A program made the position numbers and the translations under genes. The notes under the pieces were generated by a model. That model did not search any database, had not been told where the DNA came from, and saw only the letters and a program-made list of their open reading frames with translations. Positions 16,042 through 25,596 of a stretch of DNA of 64,000 bases are shown one piece after another (within the stretch, counting starts at the first letter, position 1; each line of letters begins with the position of its first letter). The stretch covers positions 620,001 through 684,000 of the forward strand of contig NZ_LRBG01000004.1 of assembly GCF_001580545.1 (NCBI RefSeq). The letters run 5' to 3'. The stretch is from Paraburkholderia monticola (GTDB taxonomy: Bacteria > Pseudomonadota > Gammaproteobacteria > Burkholderiales > Burkholderiaceae).

Positions 16042-17331
16042 ATGGTTCCGCACCTAGTTACGGCGTTAAACGGCCCGCTGCTCGACCTCGAGCGGAAGAT
16101 CCTCGACGCCACGCCCGCAATCGAACGCTGGTTCCGGCTCGAATGGCAGGAGCACACGCCGCCGTTCTATTGTTCCGTCGATCTGCGTAACGCGGGCTTC
16201 AAGCTCGCGCCGGTCGACACCAATCTGTTTCCCGGCGCATTCAACAATCTGCCGCAGGAAGTGCTGCCACTCGCGGTGCAGGCCGCGATGGCCTCGATCG
16301 AAAAGATCTGCCCGGACGCGAAGAATCTGCTCGTCATTCCCGAGCGTCACACCCGCAACGCGTTCTACCTCGAAAACGTCGCCCGGCTTGCGTCAATCAT
16401 GCGCCAGGCGGGTCTGAACGTGCGCTTCGGCACGCTCGACGAAACCATCAACGGCCCGGTCACGATCGCGCTGTCCGACGGCCAGAAGCTCGTGCTCGAA
16501 CCGCTCGAGCGCTCGCCGCGACGCCTTGGTCTGAAGAACTTCGACCCGTGCTCGATCCTGCTGAACAACGATCTTTCCGGCGGCATTCCGCCGGTGCTCG
16601 AAAATCTGCACGAGCAATACCTGTTGCCGCCGCTGCATGCGGGCTGGGCGGTGCGTCGCAAGTCGACGCATTTCTCCTGTTATGACGACGTCGCGAAGAA
16701 GTTCTCGAAGATGGTCGAGATCGATCCGTGGATGATCAATCCGTACTTCGCGCACGTCGAAGGCGTCGATTTCCAGCAGCGCACCGGCGAGGAAGCGCTG
16801 GCCGATGCGATCGACGGCGTGCTGAAGAAGATCGCGCGCAAGTACCGCGAGTACGGCATCTCCGAGAAACCGTACGTCGTGATCAAGTCCGATGCGGGCA
16901 CCTATGGCATGGGCGTCATGACCGTGCACGACGCGTCGGAAGTCGCCGCGCTGACGAAACGCGAGCGCACGCGTATGGCCGCGACCAAGGACGGCCTCGA
17001 AGTGCACGACGTGATGGTGCAGGAAGGCGTGTACACGTTCGAGCGTATCGGCGAGGAAGTTGCCGAGCCGGTCGTCTACATGATCGACCGCTACGTGGTG
17101 GGTGGCTTCTACCGCGTGCACGGCAGCCGCGAGCGCGACCAGAATCTGAACGCGCCGGGTATGCACTTCGTGCCGCTTGGCTTCGAGCACACGGCGCTGC
17201 CCGATGCGCACGCGAAGCCCGGCGCGGCGCCGCCGAACCGCTTCTATATGTACGGCGTCGTGGCGCGGCTGGGGCTGCTGGCCGCATCGGTCGAGCTCGA
17301 AAAGACCGATCCCGAGGCGATCCAGGTCTGA
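16042..17331 (+). CDS. gshA: Glutamate-cysteine ligase, proteobacterial ATP-grasp-like type
   Basis: A 429-residue protein starting MVPHLVTALNGPLLDLERK, of the GshA form found in beta-proteobacteria. It joins glutamate and cysteine, the first step of glutathione synthesis in the cytoplasm. Recognisable segments are LAPVDTNLFPGAFNNLP near residue 55 and KSDAGTYGMGVMTVHD near residue 280. It is followed 102 bases later by gshB, so both steps of the pathway lie together. The start follows the promoter-like TACAAT at about 16010, and length agrees with the family. Confidence 0.95.
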   Translation: MVPHLVTALNGPLLDLERKILDATPAIERWFRLEWQEHTPPFYCSVDLRNAGFKLAPVDTNLFPGAFNNLPQEVLPLAVQAAMASIEKICPDAKNLLVIPERHTRNAFYLENVARLASIMRQAGLNVRFGTLDETINGPVTIALSDGQKLVLEPLERSPRRLGLKNFDPCSILLNNDLSGGIPPVLENLHEQYLLPPLHAGWAVRRKSTHFSCYDDVAKKFSKMVEIDPWMINPYFAHVEGVDFQQRTGEEALADAIDGVLKKIARKYREYGISEKPYVVIKSDAGTYGMGVMTVHDASEVAALTKRERTRMAATKDGLEVHDVMVQEGVYTFERIGEEVAEPVVYMIDRYVVGGFYRVHGSRERDQNLNAPGMHFVPLGFEHTALPDAHAKPGAAPPNRFYMYGVVARLGLLAASVELEKTDPEAIQV

Positions 17332-17433
17332 GCCACCTCGCGCGGCAGGATGGCGGCATGCGTGCCGCCATCGCCGTTTCCAAAGACTATATTGACGACA
17401 ATGTCACGCCATTCAGGGCGCACCGGGACTTTC

Positions 17434-18390
17434 ATGGACATTCTTTTCATCGCCGATCCGCTCAGCCACTTCAAGATCTACAAAGACACGACGTACGCGA
17501 TGATGGCCGAAGCGGCGCGCCGCGGTCACACGGTGTACACCTGCGAGCCGAGGCATCTGGCGTGGACGGGCGGCGACGTCGAGGCGAACGTGCAGCGCAT
17601 CGCGATCACCGGCGATACCGCCGATCTGCATCGCGACGCGTGGTTCGCCGCCGATCCCGCCGCGCCGCGCTCGCTCGCGAGCTTCGGCGCGGTCGTGATG
17701 CGCAAGGACCCGCCGTTCGACATGGAGTACGTGACGTCGACGTGGCTGCTCGAGCTGGCCGAGCGTGGCGGTGCGCGCGTCTTCAACAAGCCGCAGGCGA
17801 TCCGCGATCATTCGGAGAAACTCGCGATCGGCGAGTTCGCGCAGTTCGTCGCGCCGACGCTGGTGACGCGCGACCCGGCGCGTCTGCGCGCTTTCCACGA
17901 GCAGCACGGCGACGTGATCCTGAAGCCGCTCGACGGCATGGGCGGCATGGGCGTGTTCCGCGTGAAGGCGGACGGCATGAATCTCGGCTCGATCGTCGAA
18001 ATGCTGAGCCACGACGGCGCGCGCACGGTGATGGCGCAGAAATTCATCCCGGAGATCAAGGAGGGTGACAAGCGCATCCTGCTGATCGGCGGCGAAGCGG
18101 TGCCGTACTCGCTCGCGCGTATTCCTCAGGGTAATGAGGTGCGCGGCAATCTCGCGGCCGGCGGGCTAGGCGTCGCGCGGCCGCTCAGCGAGCACGATCG
18201 CAAGATCGCCGACACGCTCGCGCCGGTGCTGGCGGCGCGCGGTTTGCTGCTGGTCGGGCTGGATGCGATCGGCGACTGGCTCACCGAAGTGAATGTCACG
18301 AGCCCGACGTGCTTCCGCGAGATCATGGACCAGACCGGCTTCGACGTCGCCGCGATGTTCATCGACGCGCTGGAGCGCGCGGTCGGCTGA
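17434..18390 (+). CDS. gshB: Glutathione synthetase
   Basis: A 318-residue ATP-grasp enzyme that adds glycine to gamma-glutamylcysteine. It starts MDILFIADPLSHFKIYKDTT; the longer upstream frame is not conserved. Key segments are RKDPPFDMEYVTSTWLLE, then ILKPLDGMGGMGVFRV for ATP binding, and the C-terminal NVTSPTCFREI metal- and product-binding loop. It directly follows gshA on the same strand, probably as one operon. Confidence 0.97.
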   Translation: MDILFIADPLSHFKIYKDTTYAMMAEAARRGHTVYTCEPRHLAWTGGDVEANVQRIAITGDTADLHRDAWFAADPAAPRSLASFGAVVMRKDPPFDMEYVTSTWLLELAERGGARVFNKPQAIRDHSEKLAIGEFAQFVAPTLVTRDPARLRAFHEQHGDVILKPLDGMGGMGVFRVKADGMNLGSIVEMLSHDGARTVMAQKFIPEIKEGDKRILLIGGEAVPYSLARIPQGNEVRGNLAAGGLGVARPLSEHDRKIADTLAPVLAARGLLLVGLDAIGDWLTEVNVTSPTCFREIMDQTGFDVAAMFIDALERAVG

Positions 18391-18487
18391 CGCGTGGCGC
18401 CCCGCGTGGCATGCCGACGCAGCCGCCTTGATTGGCGGGCTGCACCCCCAATCTATGTAGTAAATCTGCATCAGGCGGGCTGTCAGA

Positions 18488-18515
18488 TTTGGCGCGAAAA
18501 TGAGGCTGCTACAAT
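18488..18515 (+). promoter_or_regulatory. Possible sigma-70 promoter for manX-ptsH
   Basis: TTTGGC (18488-18493) and TACAAT (18510-18515) are spaced by 16 bases and lie 120 bases upstream of manX. The -10 box is good and the -35 box is weak. Confidence 0.4.
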
Positions 18516-18634
18516 GCCCGCTCGCCCGACGATGCATTCCCGCCCTCGCGACCCACGGCCGGTCCGGGGCGACGGCGAACCGGGCTCGAGGCCCGGTCCA
18601 CGGTTTGGGGCCGTTCTTTTGCAGTAAGGCAGAC

Positions 18635-19162
18635 ATGGCAGGCATTCTGATCATTGCGCACGCTCCGTTCGCCACCGCGTTGCGCGATTGCATTTCCCAT
18701 ATCTACGGCGGTTTGCCGGCGCGTATCGGCGTGATCGATGTGTCGCCGGATTGCGATCCCGCGCAGGTCGTCGCGTTCGCAAATTCGGAAGTCGTGCGGC
18801 TGAAGGAAGAAAACGGCGCGCTCGTGCTCACCGACATGTTCGGCGCGACGCCGGCCAACATCGCGGGCCGGCTCGCCAACGTGCCGGACGTGCGCGTGCT
18901 GTGCGGCGTCAATCTGCCGATGCTGGTCCGCGCGGTCTGCTATCGCGGAACGCCGCTCGACACGCTCGTCGACAAGGCGCTCGCCGGCGCGACCAAGGGT
19001 GTCCACGCGATCGGGCCGGCCACGCCGGAACCGGTTGCGCCGCCGGTTTGTTCGGCCGATTGTCTGCCGGCGCTGCCGCCCGACGCGACCTCCAGCGACT
19101 GTGTTCCCGCGTTGCCAGCCGGCGCCGATCTGACGCAAAAGACGGACGCGGCCGGCCTGTAA
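18635..19162 (+). CDS. PTS EIIA component, mannose family (regulatory)
   Basis: A 175-residue protein. Residues 1-125 form an EIIA-Man domain with the phosphorylatable His9 in ILIIAHAPFA and the conserved LTDMFGATPAN at about 65-75. The last 45 residues are a Pro/Cys-containing tail. No EIIB, EIIC or EIID gene follows; ptsH and ptsI do. This arrangement in beta-proteobacteria is a regulatory PTS rather than a sugar importer, sensing carbon state by phosphotransfer. It starts at ATG 18635 after GTAAGGC. Confidence 0.93.
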   Translation: MAGILIIAHAPFATALRDCISHIYGGLPARIGVIDVSPDCDPAQVVAFANSEVVRLKEENGALVLTDMFGATPANIAGRLANVPDVRVLCGVNLPMLVRAVCYRGTPLDTLVDKALAGATKGVHAIGPATPEPVAPPVCSADCLPALPPDATSSDCVPALPAGADLTQKTDAAGL

Positions 19163-19286
19163 ATCGGGCGGCTTCGCGCGCAGGCCTCGACGGATTCGAG
19201 CGGGCTTCGCAACGGCTTCAATCGCAGTGCAACCGCTTTGCAGTTTCACCTTTCACCATTCATTCACCCGCGCTTCGGACCATCAC

Positions 19287-19556
19287 ATGCTGCAACAGGA
19301 AACGACTATCGTGAACAAGCTGGGGCTGCACGCGCGCGCGTCGGCCAAGTTGACGCAACTCGCGGGCAACTACCAGGCGGAAATCTGGATGAGCCGCAAT
19401 GGCCGTCGCATCAACGCGAAGAGCATCATGGGCGTGATGATGCTGGCCGCGGGCATCGGCAGTACCGTGCTGATCGAGACGGAAGGCTCCGACGAAAAGG
19501 AAGCGATGGACGCGCTGCTGAAACTGATCGCCGATAAATTCGGCGAGGGACAATAA
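19287..19556 (+). CDS. ptsH: Phosphocarrier protein HPr
   Basis: An 89-residue HPr with phosphorylatable His15 in KLGLHARAS and the regulatory serine Ser46 in NAKSIMGVMML. It takes phosphate from enzyme I and passes it to EIIA proteins. A conserved Ser46 suggests possible control by an HPr kinase, whose gene is elsewhere. The start at 19287 matches family length. A strong terminator follows, so ptsI is transcribed mostly from its own promoter. Confidence 0.97.
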   Translation: MLQQETTIVNKLGLHARASAKLTQLAGNYQAEIWMSRNGRRINAKSIMGVMMLAAGIGSTVLIETEGSDEKEAMDALLKLIADKFGEGQ

Positions 19557-19591
19557 AGCCGCGCGCTTTGCGATCGGCAAACCGGAAAATG

Positions 19592-19617
19592 CCGCGGCTC
19601 AGTCCGCGGTTTTTTTT
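19592..19617 (+). terminator. Rho-independent terminator after ptsH
   Basis: The stem CCGCGG-CTCAGT-CCGCGG is followed by eight T. It separates ptsH from ptsI. Confidence 0.85.
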
Positions 19618-19928
19618 CGCCGCCGACATTTGAATATCAAAAGAGGCGGTCCGTTAATCGGCATCGAAGGCCTGCGGAAGGGGCGCGAAAGCAACAGGGA
19701 AGGGCGCGTAAGGTGACATGCGTTTTCAATGTTTAAACCATATATTTAGCGCAACCCGTATAAAGCGAAGCTACACCGGGTACTGACGACCCCTGATTAC
19801 GATAATTCGTGCTGCACTGCACACAGCCCTGACATACTTAAAAAAAGACGCGGAATTTATAATGCCTAGTACAGTCTGAGAGCATTGCAGCGGTTTGCCG
19901 CGGCATTACACAACTAGAGGAGGTGCGC
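19618..19928 (+). promoter_or_regulatory. Intergenic region with probable ptsI promoter
   Basis: About 310 bases with no gene. Its right half is AT-rich and holds TATAAT at 19858-19863, about 65 bases before the ptsI start. No clear -35 box stands 16-18 bases upstream; TACTTA at 19835-19840 is the best position. Confidence 0.45.
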
Positions 19929-21674
19929 GTGTCATTCACGCTGCATGGAATTCCCGTGTCACGCGGTATCGCCATTGGGCGGGCTTATCTGATCGCCCCG
20001 GCCGCACTCGACGTAGACCACTATCTGATCGAACCTGCCCAGATCGACGGGGAGGTCGAGCGCTTTCGCGCGGCTCAACATCGCGTGCATGAAGAGCTGA
20101 ACGTGTTGCGCGCCGATCTCGCCGCCGATGCTCCCAGCGAAATGGGCGCATTCATCGACGTTCACACGATGATCCTGAACGACGCCATGCTCGTGCAGGA
20201 AACCATCGACCTGATCCGCACGCGCCGCTACAACGTCGAGTGGGCGCTGACCGAGCAGCTCGAAAGACTGTCGCGCCATTTCGACGATATCGAAGACGAA
20301 TACCTGCGCGAGCGCAAGGCCGACATCGAGCAGGTCGTCGAGCGTGTGCTGAAGGCGCTAGCGGGCGCGACGGGCATCGTCGACAACGTGCATGGCGCTT
20401 GCGACGAGATGATCGTGGTCGCGCACGACATCGCGCCGGCCGACATGATGCAGTTCAAGACGCAGACGTTCCAGGGCTTCGTCACCGATCTCGGCGGACG
20501 CACGTCGCACACGGCGATCGTCGCGCGCAGCCTCGGCATTCCGGCCGCGGTCGGCGTGCAGCATGCGAGCGCGCTGATCCGCCAGGACGATCTGATCATC
20601 GTCGATGGCGACCACGGCATCGTGATCGTCGATCCGGCGCCGATCGTGCTCGAGGAATACTCGTACCGGCAAAGCGAGAAGGAACTCGAGCAGCGCAAGC
20701 TGCAACGGCTCAAGTTCTCGCCGACGCAAACGTTGTGCGGCACGCGCATCGAGCTGTGCGCGAACATCGAACTGCCGGATGACGCGCGCGCGGCCGTCGA
20801 ATCGGGCGCGACCGGCGTGGGTCTCTTCCGCACCGAATTCCTGTTCATGAATCACAAGGACCGGATGCCCGAAGAGGAGGAGCAGTTCAGCGCGTATCGT
20901 CGCGCGGTCGAGCTGATGAATGGCTTGCCGGTCACGATCCGTACGATCGACGTCGGCGCCGACAAGCCGCTCGATTCGATGAGCAGCGGCGACGGCTACG
21001 AGACCGCCGCGAATCCGGCGCTCGGCTTGCGCGCGATTCGCTGGAGCCTGTCCGAGCCGCAGATGTTCCTCACGCAACTGCGCGCGATCCTGCGCGCGTC
21101 GGCATTCGGCAAGGTGAAGATCCTGATTCCGATGCTCGCGCACGCGCAGGAGATCGACCAGACGCTCGATCTGATCCGCGAGGCCAAGCGCCAACTCGAC
21201 GACGCCGGCATGGCCTACGATCCGAACGTCCAAGTCGGCGCGATGATCGAAATCCCGGCCGCCGCGATCGCGTTGCCGCTGTTTCTGAAGCGGCTCGATT
21301 TCCTGTCGATCGGCACCAACGATCTGATCCAGTACACGCTTGCGATCGATCGCGCGGACAACGCGGTCGCGCATCTGTACGATCCGCTGCATCCGGCGGT
21401 GCTGCATCTGATCGCGTTCACGTTACGGGAGGCGAAGCGCGCGGGCGTGCCCGTCTCGGTGTGCGGTGAGATGGCGGGCGATCCGACGTTGACGCGTCTG
21501 TTGCTCGGCATGGGCCTGACCGAGTTTTCGATGCATCCGAGCCAACTGCTCGAGGTCAAGCAGGAGGTGCTGCGCTCGCATTTGAAGACGCTCGAAAAAC
21601 CCGTGGCCGACGTGCTGGCTTCGTTCGAGCCGGAAGAGGTGCAGGCGGCCCTCAAGCGGGTCGCGCTGGTTTGA
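19929..21674 (+). CDS. ptsI: PTS enzyme I (phosphoenolpyruvate-protein phosphotransferase)
   Basis: A 581-residue enzyme I that moves phosphate from PEP to HPr. The active-site histidine is in GGRTSHTAIVARS at about residue 195. The PEP-binding barrel carries GVGLFRTEFLFM, and the C-terminal signature DFLSIGTNDLIQYTLAIDR is present. The GTG at 19929 is preferred because GAGGAGG lies five bases upstream; an in-frame GTG at 19923 overlaps that site. It completes the manX-ptsH-ptsI regulatory set. Confidence 0.96.
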   Translation: MSFTLHGIPVSRGIAIGRAYLIAPAALDVDHYLIEPAQIDGEVERFRAAQHRVHEELNVLRADLAADAPSEMGAFIDVHTMILNDAMLVQETIDLIRTRRYNVEWALTEQLERLSRHFDDIEDEYLRERKADIEQVVERVLKALAGATGIVDNVHGACDEMIVVAHDIAPADMMQFKTQTFQGFVTDLGGRTSHTAIVARSLGIPAAVGVQHASALIRQDDLIIVDGDHGIVIVDPAPIVLEEYSYRQSEKELEQRKLQRLKFSPTQTLCGTRIELCANIELPDDARAAVESGATGVGLFRTEFLFMNHKDRMPEEEEQFSAYRRAVELMNGLPVTIRTIDVGADKPLDSMSSGDGYETAANPALGLRAIRWSLSEPQMFLTQLRAILRASAFGKVKILIPMLAHAQEIDQTLDLIREAKRQLDDAGMAYDPNVQVGAMIEIPAAAIALPLFLKRLDFLSIGTNDLIQYTLAIDRADNAVAHLYDPLHPAVLHLIAFTLREAKRAGVPVSVCGEMAGDPTLTRLLLGMGLTEFSMHPSQLLEVKQEVLRSHLKTLEKPVADVLASFEPEEVQAALKRVALV

Positions 21675-21710
21675 ACGCGAGGCGCTGCATCGCGCCGCGT
21701 TGAATGAAAA

Positions 21711-21741
21711 AACGCCGCACTGGTTGCGGCGTTTTCCTTTT
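21711..21741. terminator. Bidirectional terminator between ptsI and moeB
   Basis: AACGCCGCA-CTGGT-TGCGGCGTT forms a 9-bp stem with T-rich sequence after it and A-rich sequence before it. It serves the convergent genes on both sides. Confidence 0.85.
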
Positions 21742-21783
21742 TCAGCCTCACCTCAGTCTGGCGACGGGCAGCGCAGAACCGCT

Positions 21784-22542
21784 TCAGGACCCGTGCGCGT
21801 GGCCGCACACCGGACAATCCGGCTGACGTCCGATGCGCATCGTGCTCCATTCCATCCGCAGCGAATCGAGCATCGTCAGGCGGCCCACGAGCGGCGTGCC
21901 GATTTTACCGATCACCTTCAGCGCTTCGGCAGCCTGCATCGAACCGATGATGCCGACCGTCGGCGCGAACACGCCCATCGTCGAGCACGCGACTTCCTCG
22001 AACGGCTGGTCTTCGGGAAACACGCATGCGTAACACGGCGACGCTTCGTCGCGAAAATCGAAGGTGCTGATCTGGCCGTCGAAGCGCAGCGCCGCGCCCG
22101 ACACGAGCGGCACGCGATGCCTGAAGCACGCCCGGTTGATCGCGTGACGTGTTGCGAAGTTGTCGGTGCAATCGAGCACGACGCTCGCACGGGGCACCTC
22201 GCGATCGAGCCATGCATCGTCGACGCGCTCGGCCACTGCGTGGACGACCACCTCGGGATTGATCTGCGCGAGCATGTCGCGCCCGGACTCGACCTTCCTG
22301 CGCCCAACCGATGCGCTCACGTGCAGGATCTGCCTCTGCAGATTGGTCAGATCGACGGTATCGGCATCGACGAGCGTCAGACGGCCGACACCCGCGGCCG
22401 CGAGATACATCGCAGCCGGCGAACCAAGCCCGCCAGCCCCGACGATGATCGCGTGAGCGTCGATAAAACGCTGCTGCGCCTCGATGCCGATTTCGTCGAC
22501 GAGGATATGGCGGGAGTAGCGAAGGAGTTGATCGTCATTCAT
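21784..22542 (-). CDS. moeB: E1-like adenylyltransferase (MoeB/ThiF family)
   Basis: A 252-residue ThiF/MoeB-type enzyme that adenylates the C-terminal glycine of a sulfur-carrier protein. ATP binding uses GAGGLGSPAAMYLAAAGVG at about 38-56. Then come DLTNLQRQ, the arginine finger region, CTDNFATR at about 130, and CxxC zinc pairs (CYACVFP and CPVCGH near the end). It lacks a C-terminal rhodanese domain. It is the last of three minus-strand genes gpmA-ctpA-moeB. MoeB versus ThiF cannot be separated by sequence alone. Confidence 0.88.
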   Translation of the reverse strand: MNDDQLLRYSRHILVDEIGIEAQQRFIDAHAIIVGAGGLGSPAAMYLAAAGVGRLTLVDADTVDLTNLQRQILHVSASVGRRKVESGRDMLAQINPEVVVHAVAERVDDAWLDREVPRASVVLDCTDNFATRHAINRACFRHRVPLVSGAALRFDGQISTFDFRDEASPCYACVFPEDQPFEEVACSTMGVFAPTVGIIGSMQAAEALKVIGKIGTPLVGRLTMLDSLRMEWSTMRIGRQPDCPVCGHAHGS

Positions 22543-22707
22543 GGCGGGGCGCGTGAGAGTGTCGCAATGTCGCGCGAGGAGAGGCAGACCGTGGGTCCGC
22601 GGCGCGAATTCGTGGCTGTTATTTTAATCGCGCGGGGAGGGCGGCTTGTTGCGGCTTGCCGTGATGTGCCGCCGGCCAGGTGGCAGCTTCTGCTGAAACT
22701 GTTGCGG

Positions 22708-22742
22708 CGTGTCTTCGCAGACTATCGTGTTGCGAAGACACG
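22708..22742. repeat. Long stem-loop between ctpA and moeB
   Basis: CGTGTCTTCGCA (22708-22719) and TGCGAAGACACG (22731-22742) are perfect 12-bp arms around an 11-base loop. There is no T-run on either side, so it is not a classical terminator. It may stabilise the ctpA mRNA 3' end. Confidence 0.7.
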
Positions 22743-22780
22743 CGCGTGCTTGCTGCCTGTTTTTCCGCTAATTTTCCCGC

Positions 22781-24358
22781 TTATTTGGCAGCGGGCGCCG
22801 AAGCCGAAGCCGGTGCCGATCCCGAAGCACCCGGCACCGGTTGCGTCGGCTTGACCGCGACCGGCGCGGAGGCCGACGTGCCCGGCTTGTTCTGCGCGAG
22901 ACGGCGTTCCATCAGCGACTTCGATTCCTGAACCGGCTTGCCTTCGAGCTTGTCGACGGCCTGTTGCAGCATGAAGTCGTCGGTCGAACCGAACTCGACC
23001 GGCTTGCGCTCGCGTTCCTTCTGGCGCTGTTCCGGCGTTTTCTTGTCGTTCTGCTCTTCGAGCTGACGCAGCTGCTCCATGCGCTCCGACTCGCGTTGCT
23101 CCGCTTCCTTCTTCTCGTTCGGATCCTGCGTGTTCGCAAGGTGATTCGAGTAGTCGACTTCGCGGGTCACGAGCGCGTCGTCCGGATCGCCGTCCGCGTA
23201 TTGATCGACCGGCAGGTCGGGACGGATGCCCTTGTTCTGGATCGACCGGCCGCTCGGCGTGTAGTAGTAAGCGGTGGTCAGGCGCAGCGCGGTGTCGGCC
23301 GTCATGGGTCGCACGGTTTGCACCGAACCCTTGCCGAACGTGGTCTTGCCGAGAATCAGCGCGCGGTGCTGATCCTGCAGCGCGCCCGCGACGATTTCCG
23401 ATGCCGACGCCGAGTACGCGTTGGTCAGCACGATCATCGGCACGGTCTTGAAGATGGCAGGGACGTCCTTCAGCGGGTCGCTGTCGAACGATTGCAGGCG
23501 GTAGTTATCGTAGGTGTCGCGATAGATCTGCTTCGAATCCGGAATCTGGCCGTTGGTCGACACCACCACCGAATTCGGCGGCAGGAACGCACCCGCGACG
23601 CCGACCGCGCTTTGCAGCAGGCCGCCGCCGTTGTTGCGCAGGTCGAGGATGAGGCCCTTAAGGTTCGGTTCCTGGCGCGCGAGATCCTGCAGCTTGGCCG
23701 CGAGGTCAGGCGTGGTCCGTTCCTGGAAGCTCGTGATGCGCACGTAGGCGAAGCCCGGCGCGACGATCTTGCCCTTCACCGACTGCACCTTGATGATGGC
23801 GCGCGTCACGGTGAGCGGGAACGTGCGGTCGTCGGTCTTGCGGAAGATGGTCAGCGTGACCTTGGTGCCCGGGTCGCCACGCATCTGCTTGACCGCCTGG
23901 TCGAGCGTCATGCCGCGCACGGGTTTGTCGTTGATACGCGTGATCAGGTCGCCCGGACGGATGCCGGCGCGGAACGCGGGCGTGTCCTCGATCGGCGAAA
24001 TCACCTTGATCAAGCCGTCTTCCGACGAAATTTCGATGCCGAGGCCCGCGAAGCGGCCCTTGGTCTGCTCCTGCAGCTCTTCGTAGTCGGTCTTGTCGAG
24101 ATACGACGAGTGCGGGTCGAGGCTCGCCACCATGCCTTTGATCGCGGCGGTGAGGAGCTTCTTGTCGTCGACCGGTTCGACGTATTCGTGCTTGATCTGC
24201 CCGAACACTTCGGCAAAGAGCCTGAGCTGGTCTAGCGGCAGCGGGGCGACCGCGGCGCTAGCGGGTTGCTGGGCCGAGGCGGAGAATTGCAGGGTGGCAA
24301 AGACACCGGTAGCAAGGCCCGCGGCAATCAGGCCGATATTTTTCAGGTTCTTTCGCAT
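22781..24358 (-). CDS. ctpA: S41-family C-terminal processing protease
   Basis: A 525-residue periplasmic serine protease. It has an N-terminal signal or anchor (IGLIAAGLATGVFATLQFSA), a PDZ domain at about 85-170 (GLGIEISSEDGLIKVISPIEDTPA is its core region), then the S41 catalytic domain. The serine is in TNAYSASASEIVAGAL and the lysine in LGKTTFGKGSVQT. The last 100 residues are charged and then Ala/Pro/Ser-rich. It trims C-termini of cell-envelope proteins. The start at 24358 gives a proper signal sequence; the upstream extension is non-coding. Confidence 0.95.
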   Translation of the reverse strand: MRKNLKNIGLIAAGLATGVFATLQFSASAQQPASAAVAPLPLDQLRLFAEVFGQIKHEYVEPVDDKKLLTAAIKGMVASLDPHSSYLDKTDYEELQEQTKGRFAGLGIEISSEDGLIKVISPIEDTPAFRAGIRPGDLITRINDKPVRGMTLDQAVKQMRGDPGTKVTLTIFRKTDDRTFPLTVTRAIIKVQSVKGKIVAPGFAYVRITSFQERTTPDLAAKLQDLARQEPNLKGLILDLRNNGGGLLQSAVGVAGAFLPPNSVVVSTNGQIPDSKQIYRDTYDNYRLQSFDSDPLKDVPAIFKTVPMIVLTNAYSASASEIVAGALQDQHRALILGKTTFGKGSVQTVRPMTADTALRLTTAYYYTPSGRSIQNKGIRPDLPVDQYADGDPDDALVTREVDYSNHLANTQDPNEKKEAEQRESERMEQLRQLEEQNDKKTPEQRQKERERKPVEFGSTDDFMLQQAVDKLEGKPVQESKSLMERRLAQNKPGTSASAPVAVKPTQPVPGASGSAPASASAPAAK

Positions 24359-24712
24359 AGAGTCTGTTGCGGTCGGGAGCGCGTGGCAGCGTCGATAAAG
24401 ATTGGACGGACAAGTATAACTGCACACCCGCCTCGTCAGGGCGCGGTGCAGGCAATCGTGCTTCGACAGTACGGGAAGGCCCTGGTTCTTGAGAGCCGGT
24501 CCGCGGATTGTGGAGTCATATGACATGACAGCCGACGGCCCGACACCGACGCCTACCGCTCGTGGCCAATGGATGCGGTTGCCCGTGACGCTGAACTCCG
24601 CGGCGCCCCGACTCCGACTACCGGGCGCAATACAGTATTTCGCACCGGCCAGGTCGGCTCCGAGCGGTCCCGCGCGTTTTGATGGCGCGGGGCCGCGGCC
24701 GGAAACACGTGA
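24359..24712 (-). other. Gap between gpmA and ctpA
   Basis: About 350 bases without a gene. On the minus strand TATACT (24413-24418) is a plausible -10 box for ctpA. The remainder is GC-rich with nothing recognisable. Confidence 0.4.
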
Positions 24713-25459
24713 TCAGCCTGCTTTGCCCTGGCTCGCGACCGCGGCTTGCGCTTTCGCGATCGCGTCCTGGTCGCCGAGATAGTAGTGCTTGATCGGCTTC
24801 AGGTCTTCGTCGAGTTCATAGACGAGCGGCACGCCGTTCGGAATATTGAGGCCGACGATGTCGTCGTCCGAGATGTTGTCGAGATACTTGACCAGCGCGC
24901 GGATCGAATTGCCGTGCGCGGCGATCAGGATGCTGCGGCCCGACTTGATGGCCGGCGCGATCGATTCGTTCCACAGCGGCAGCACGCGCGCGACCGTGTC
25001 TTTCAGGCACTCGGTGAGCGGCAGCTGCTCGCGCGGCACCTTGGCGTAACGCGGATCGGCGTACGGCGCGCGCTCGTCGGTCGGCTCGAGTGCGGGCGGC
25101 GGCGTGTCGTAGCTGCGGCGCCAGACCAGCACCTGCTCGTCGCCGAACTTCGCGGCGGTTTCGGCCTTGTTCAGACCCGACAACGCACCGTAGTGGCGCT
25201 CGTTCAGGCGCCACGAATGCACGACGGGCAGGTACATCAGGTCCATCTTGTCCTGCACGTGCCACAGCGTGCGGATCGCGCGCTTGAGCACCGACGTGTA
25301 CGCGATGTCGAACGTGTAGCCCGAATCCTTGAGCAGCACGCCCGCCTGCTGCGCCTCGAGGTTACCCTGCTCGGTCAGGTCGACGTCGACCCAGCCGGTA
25401 AAGCGGTTTTCCTTGTTCCACGTCGATTCGCCGTGGCGGATGAGAACGAGTTTGTACAT
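24713..25459 (-). CDS. gpmA: 2,3-bisphosphoglycerate-dependent phosphoglycerate mutase
   Basis: A 248-residue glycolytic enzyme that interconverts 3- and 2-phosphoglycerate. The phospho-histidine motif LIRHGEST is at residues 6-13, followed by [15 protein letters not shown]. The second histidine motif is [15 protein letters not shown] near residue 185. Length is that of the bacterial dPGM family. It is the first gene of the minus-strand run and is divergent from the rhodanese gene. Confidence 0.97.
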   Translation of the reverse strand: MYKLVLIRHGESTWNKENRFTGWVDVDLTEQGNLEAQQAGVLLKDSGYTFDIAYTSVLKRAIRTLWHVQDKMDLMYLPVVHSWRLNERHYGALSGLNKAETAAKFGDEQVLVWRRSYDTPPPALEPTDERAPYADPRYAKVPREQLPLTECLKDTVARVLPLWNESIAPAIKSGRSILIAAHGNSIRALVKYLDNISDDDIVGLNIPNGVPLVYELDEDLKPIKHYYLGDQDAIAKAQAAVASQGKAG

Positions 25460-25596
25460 GAGAATTACCGGTCGGTAGTGAGGAAGCGGTCTCGCGCGGA
25501 GCGGCGCCTCTGGCGGCGCGTCGCCATCGCGTCAAACGGTTATTTTATAATGCTTGAGTTGACCTCTTCGATTTCTCTCTTTCCGGCGGACCCTCC

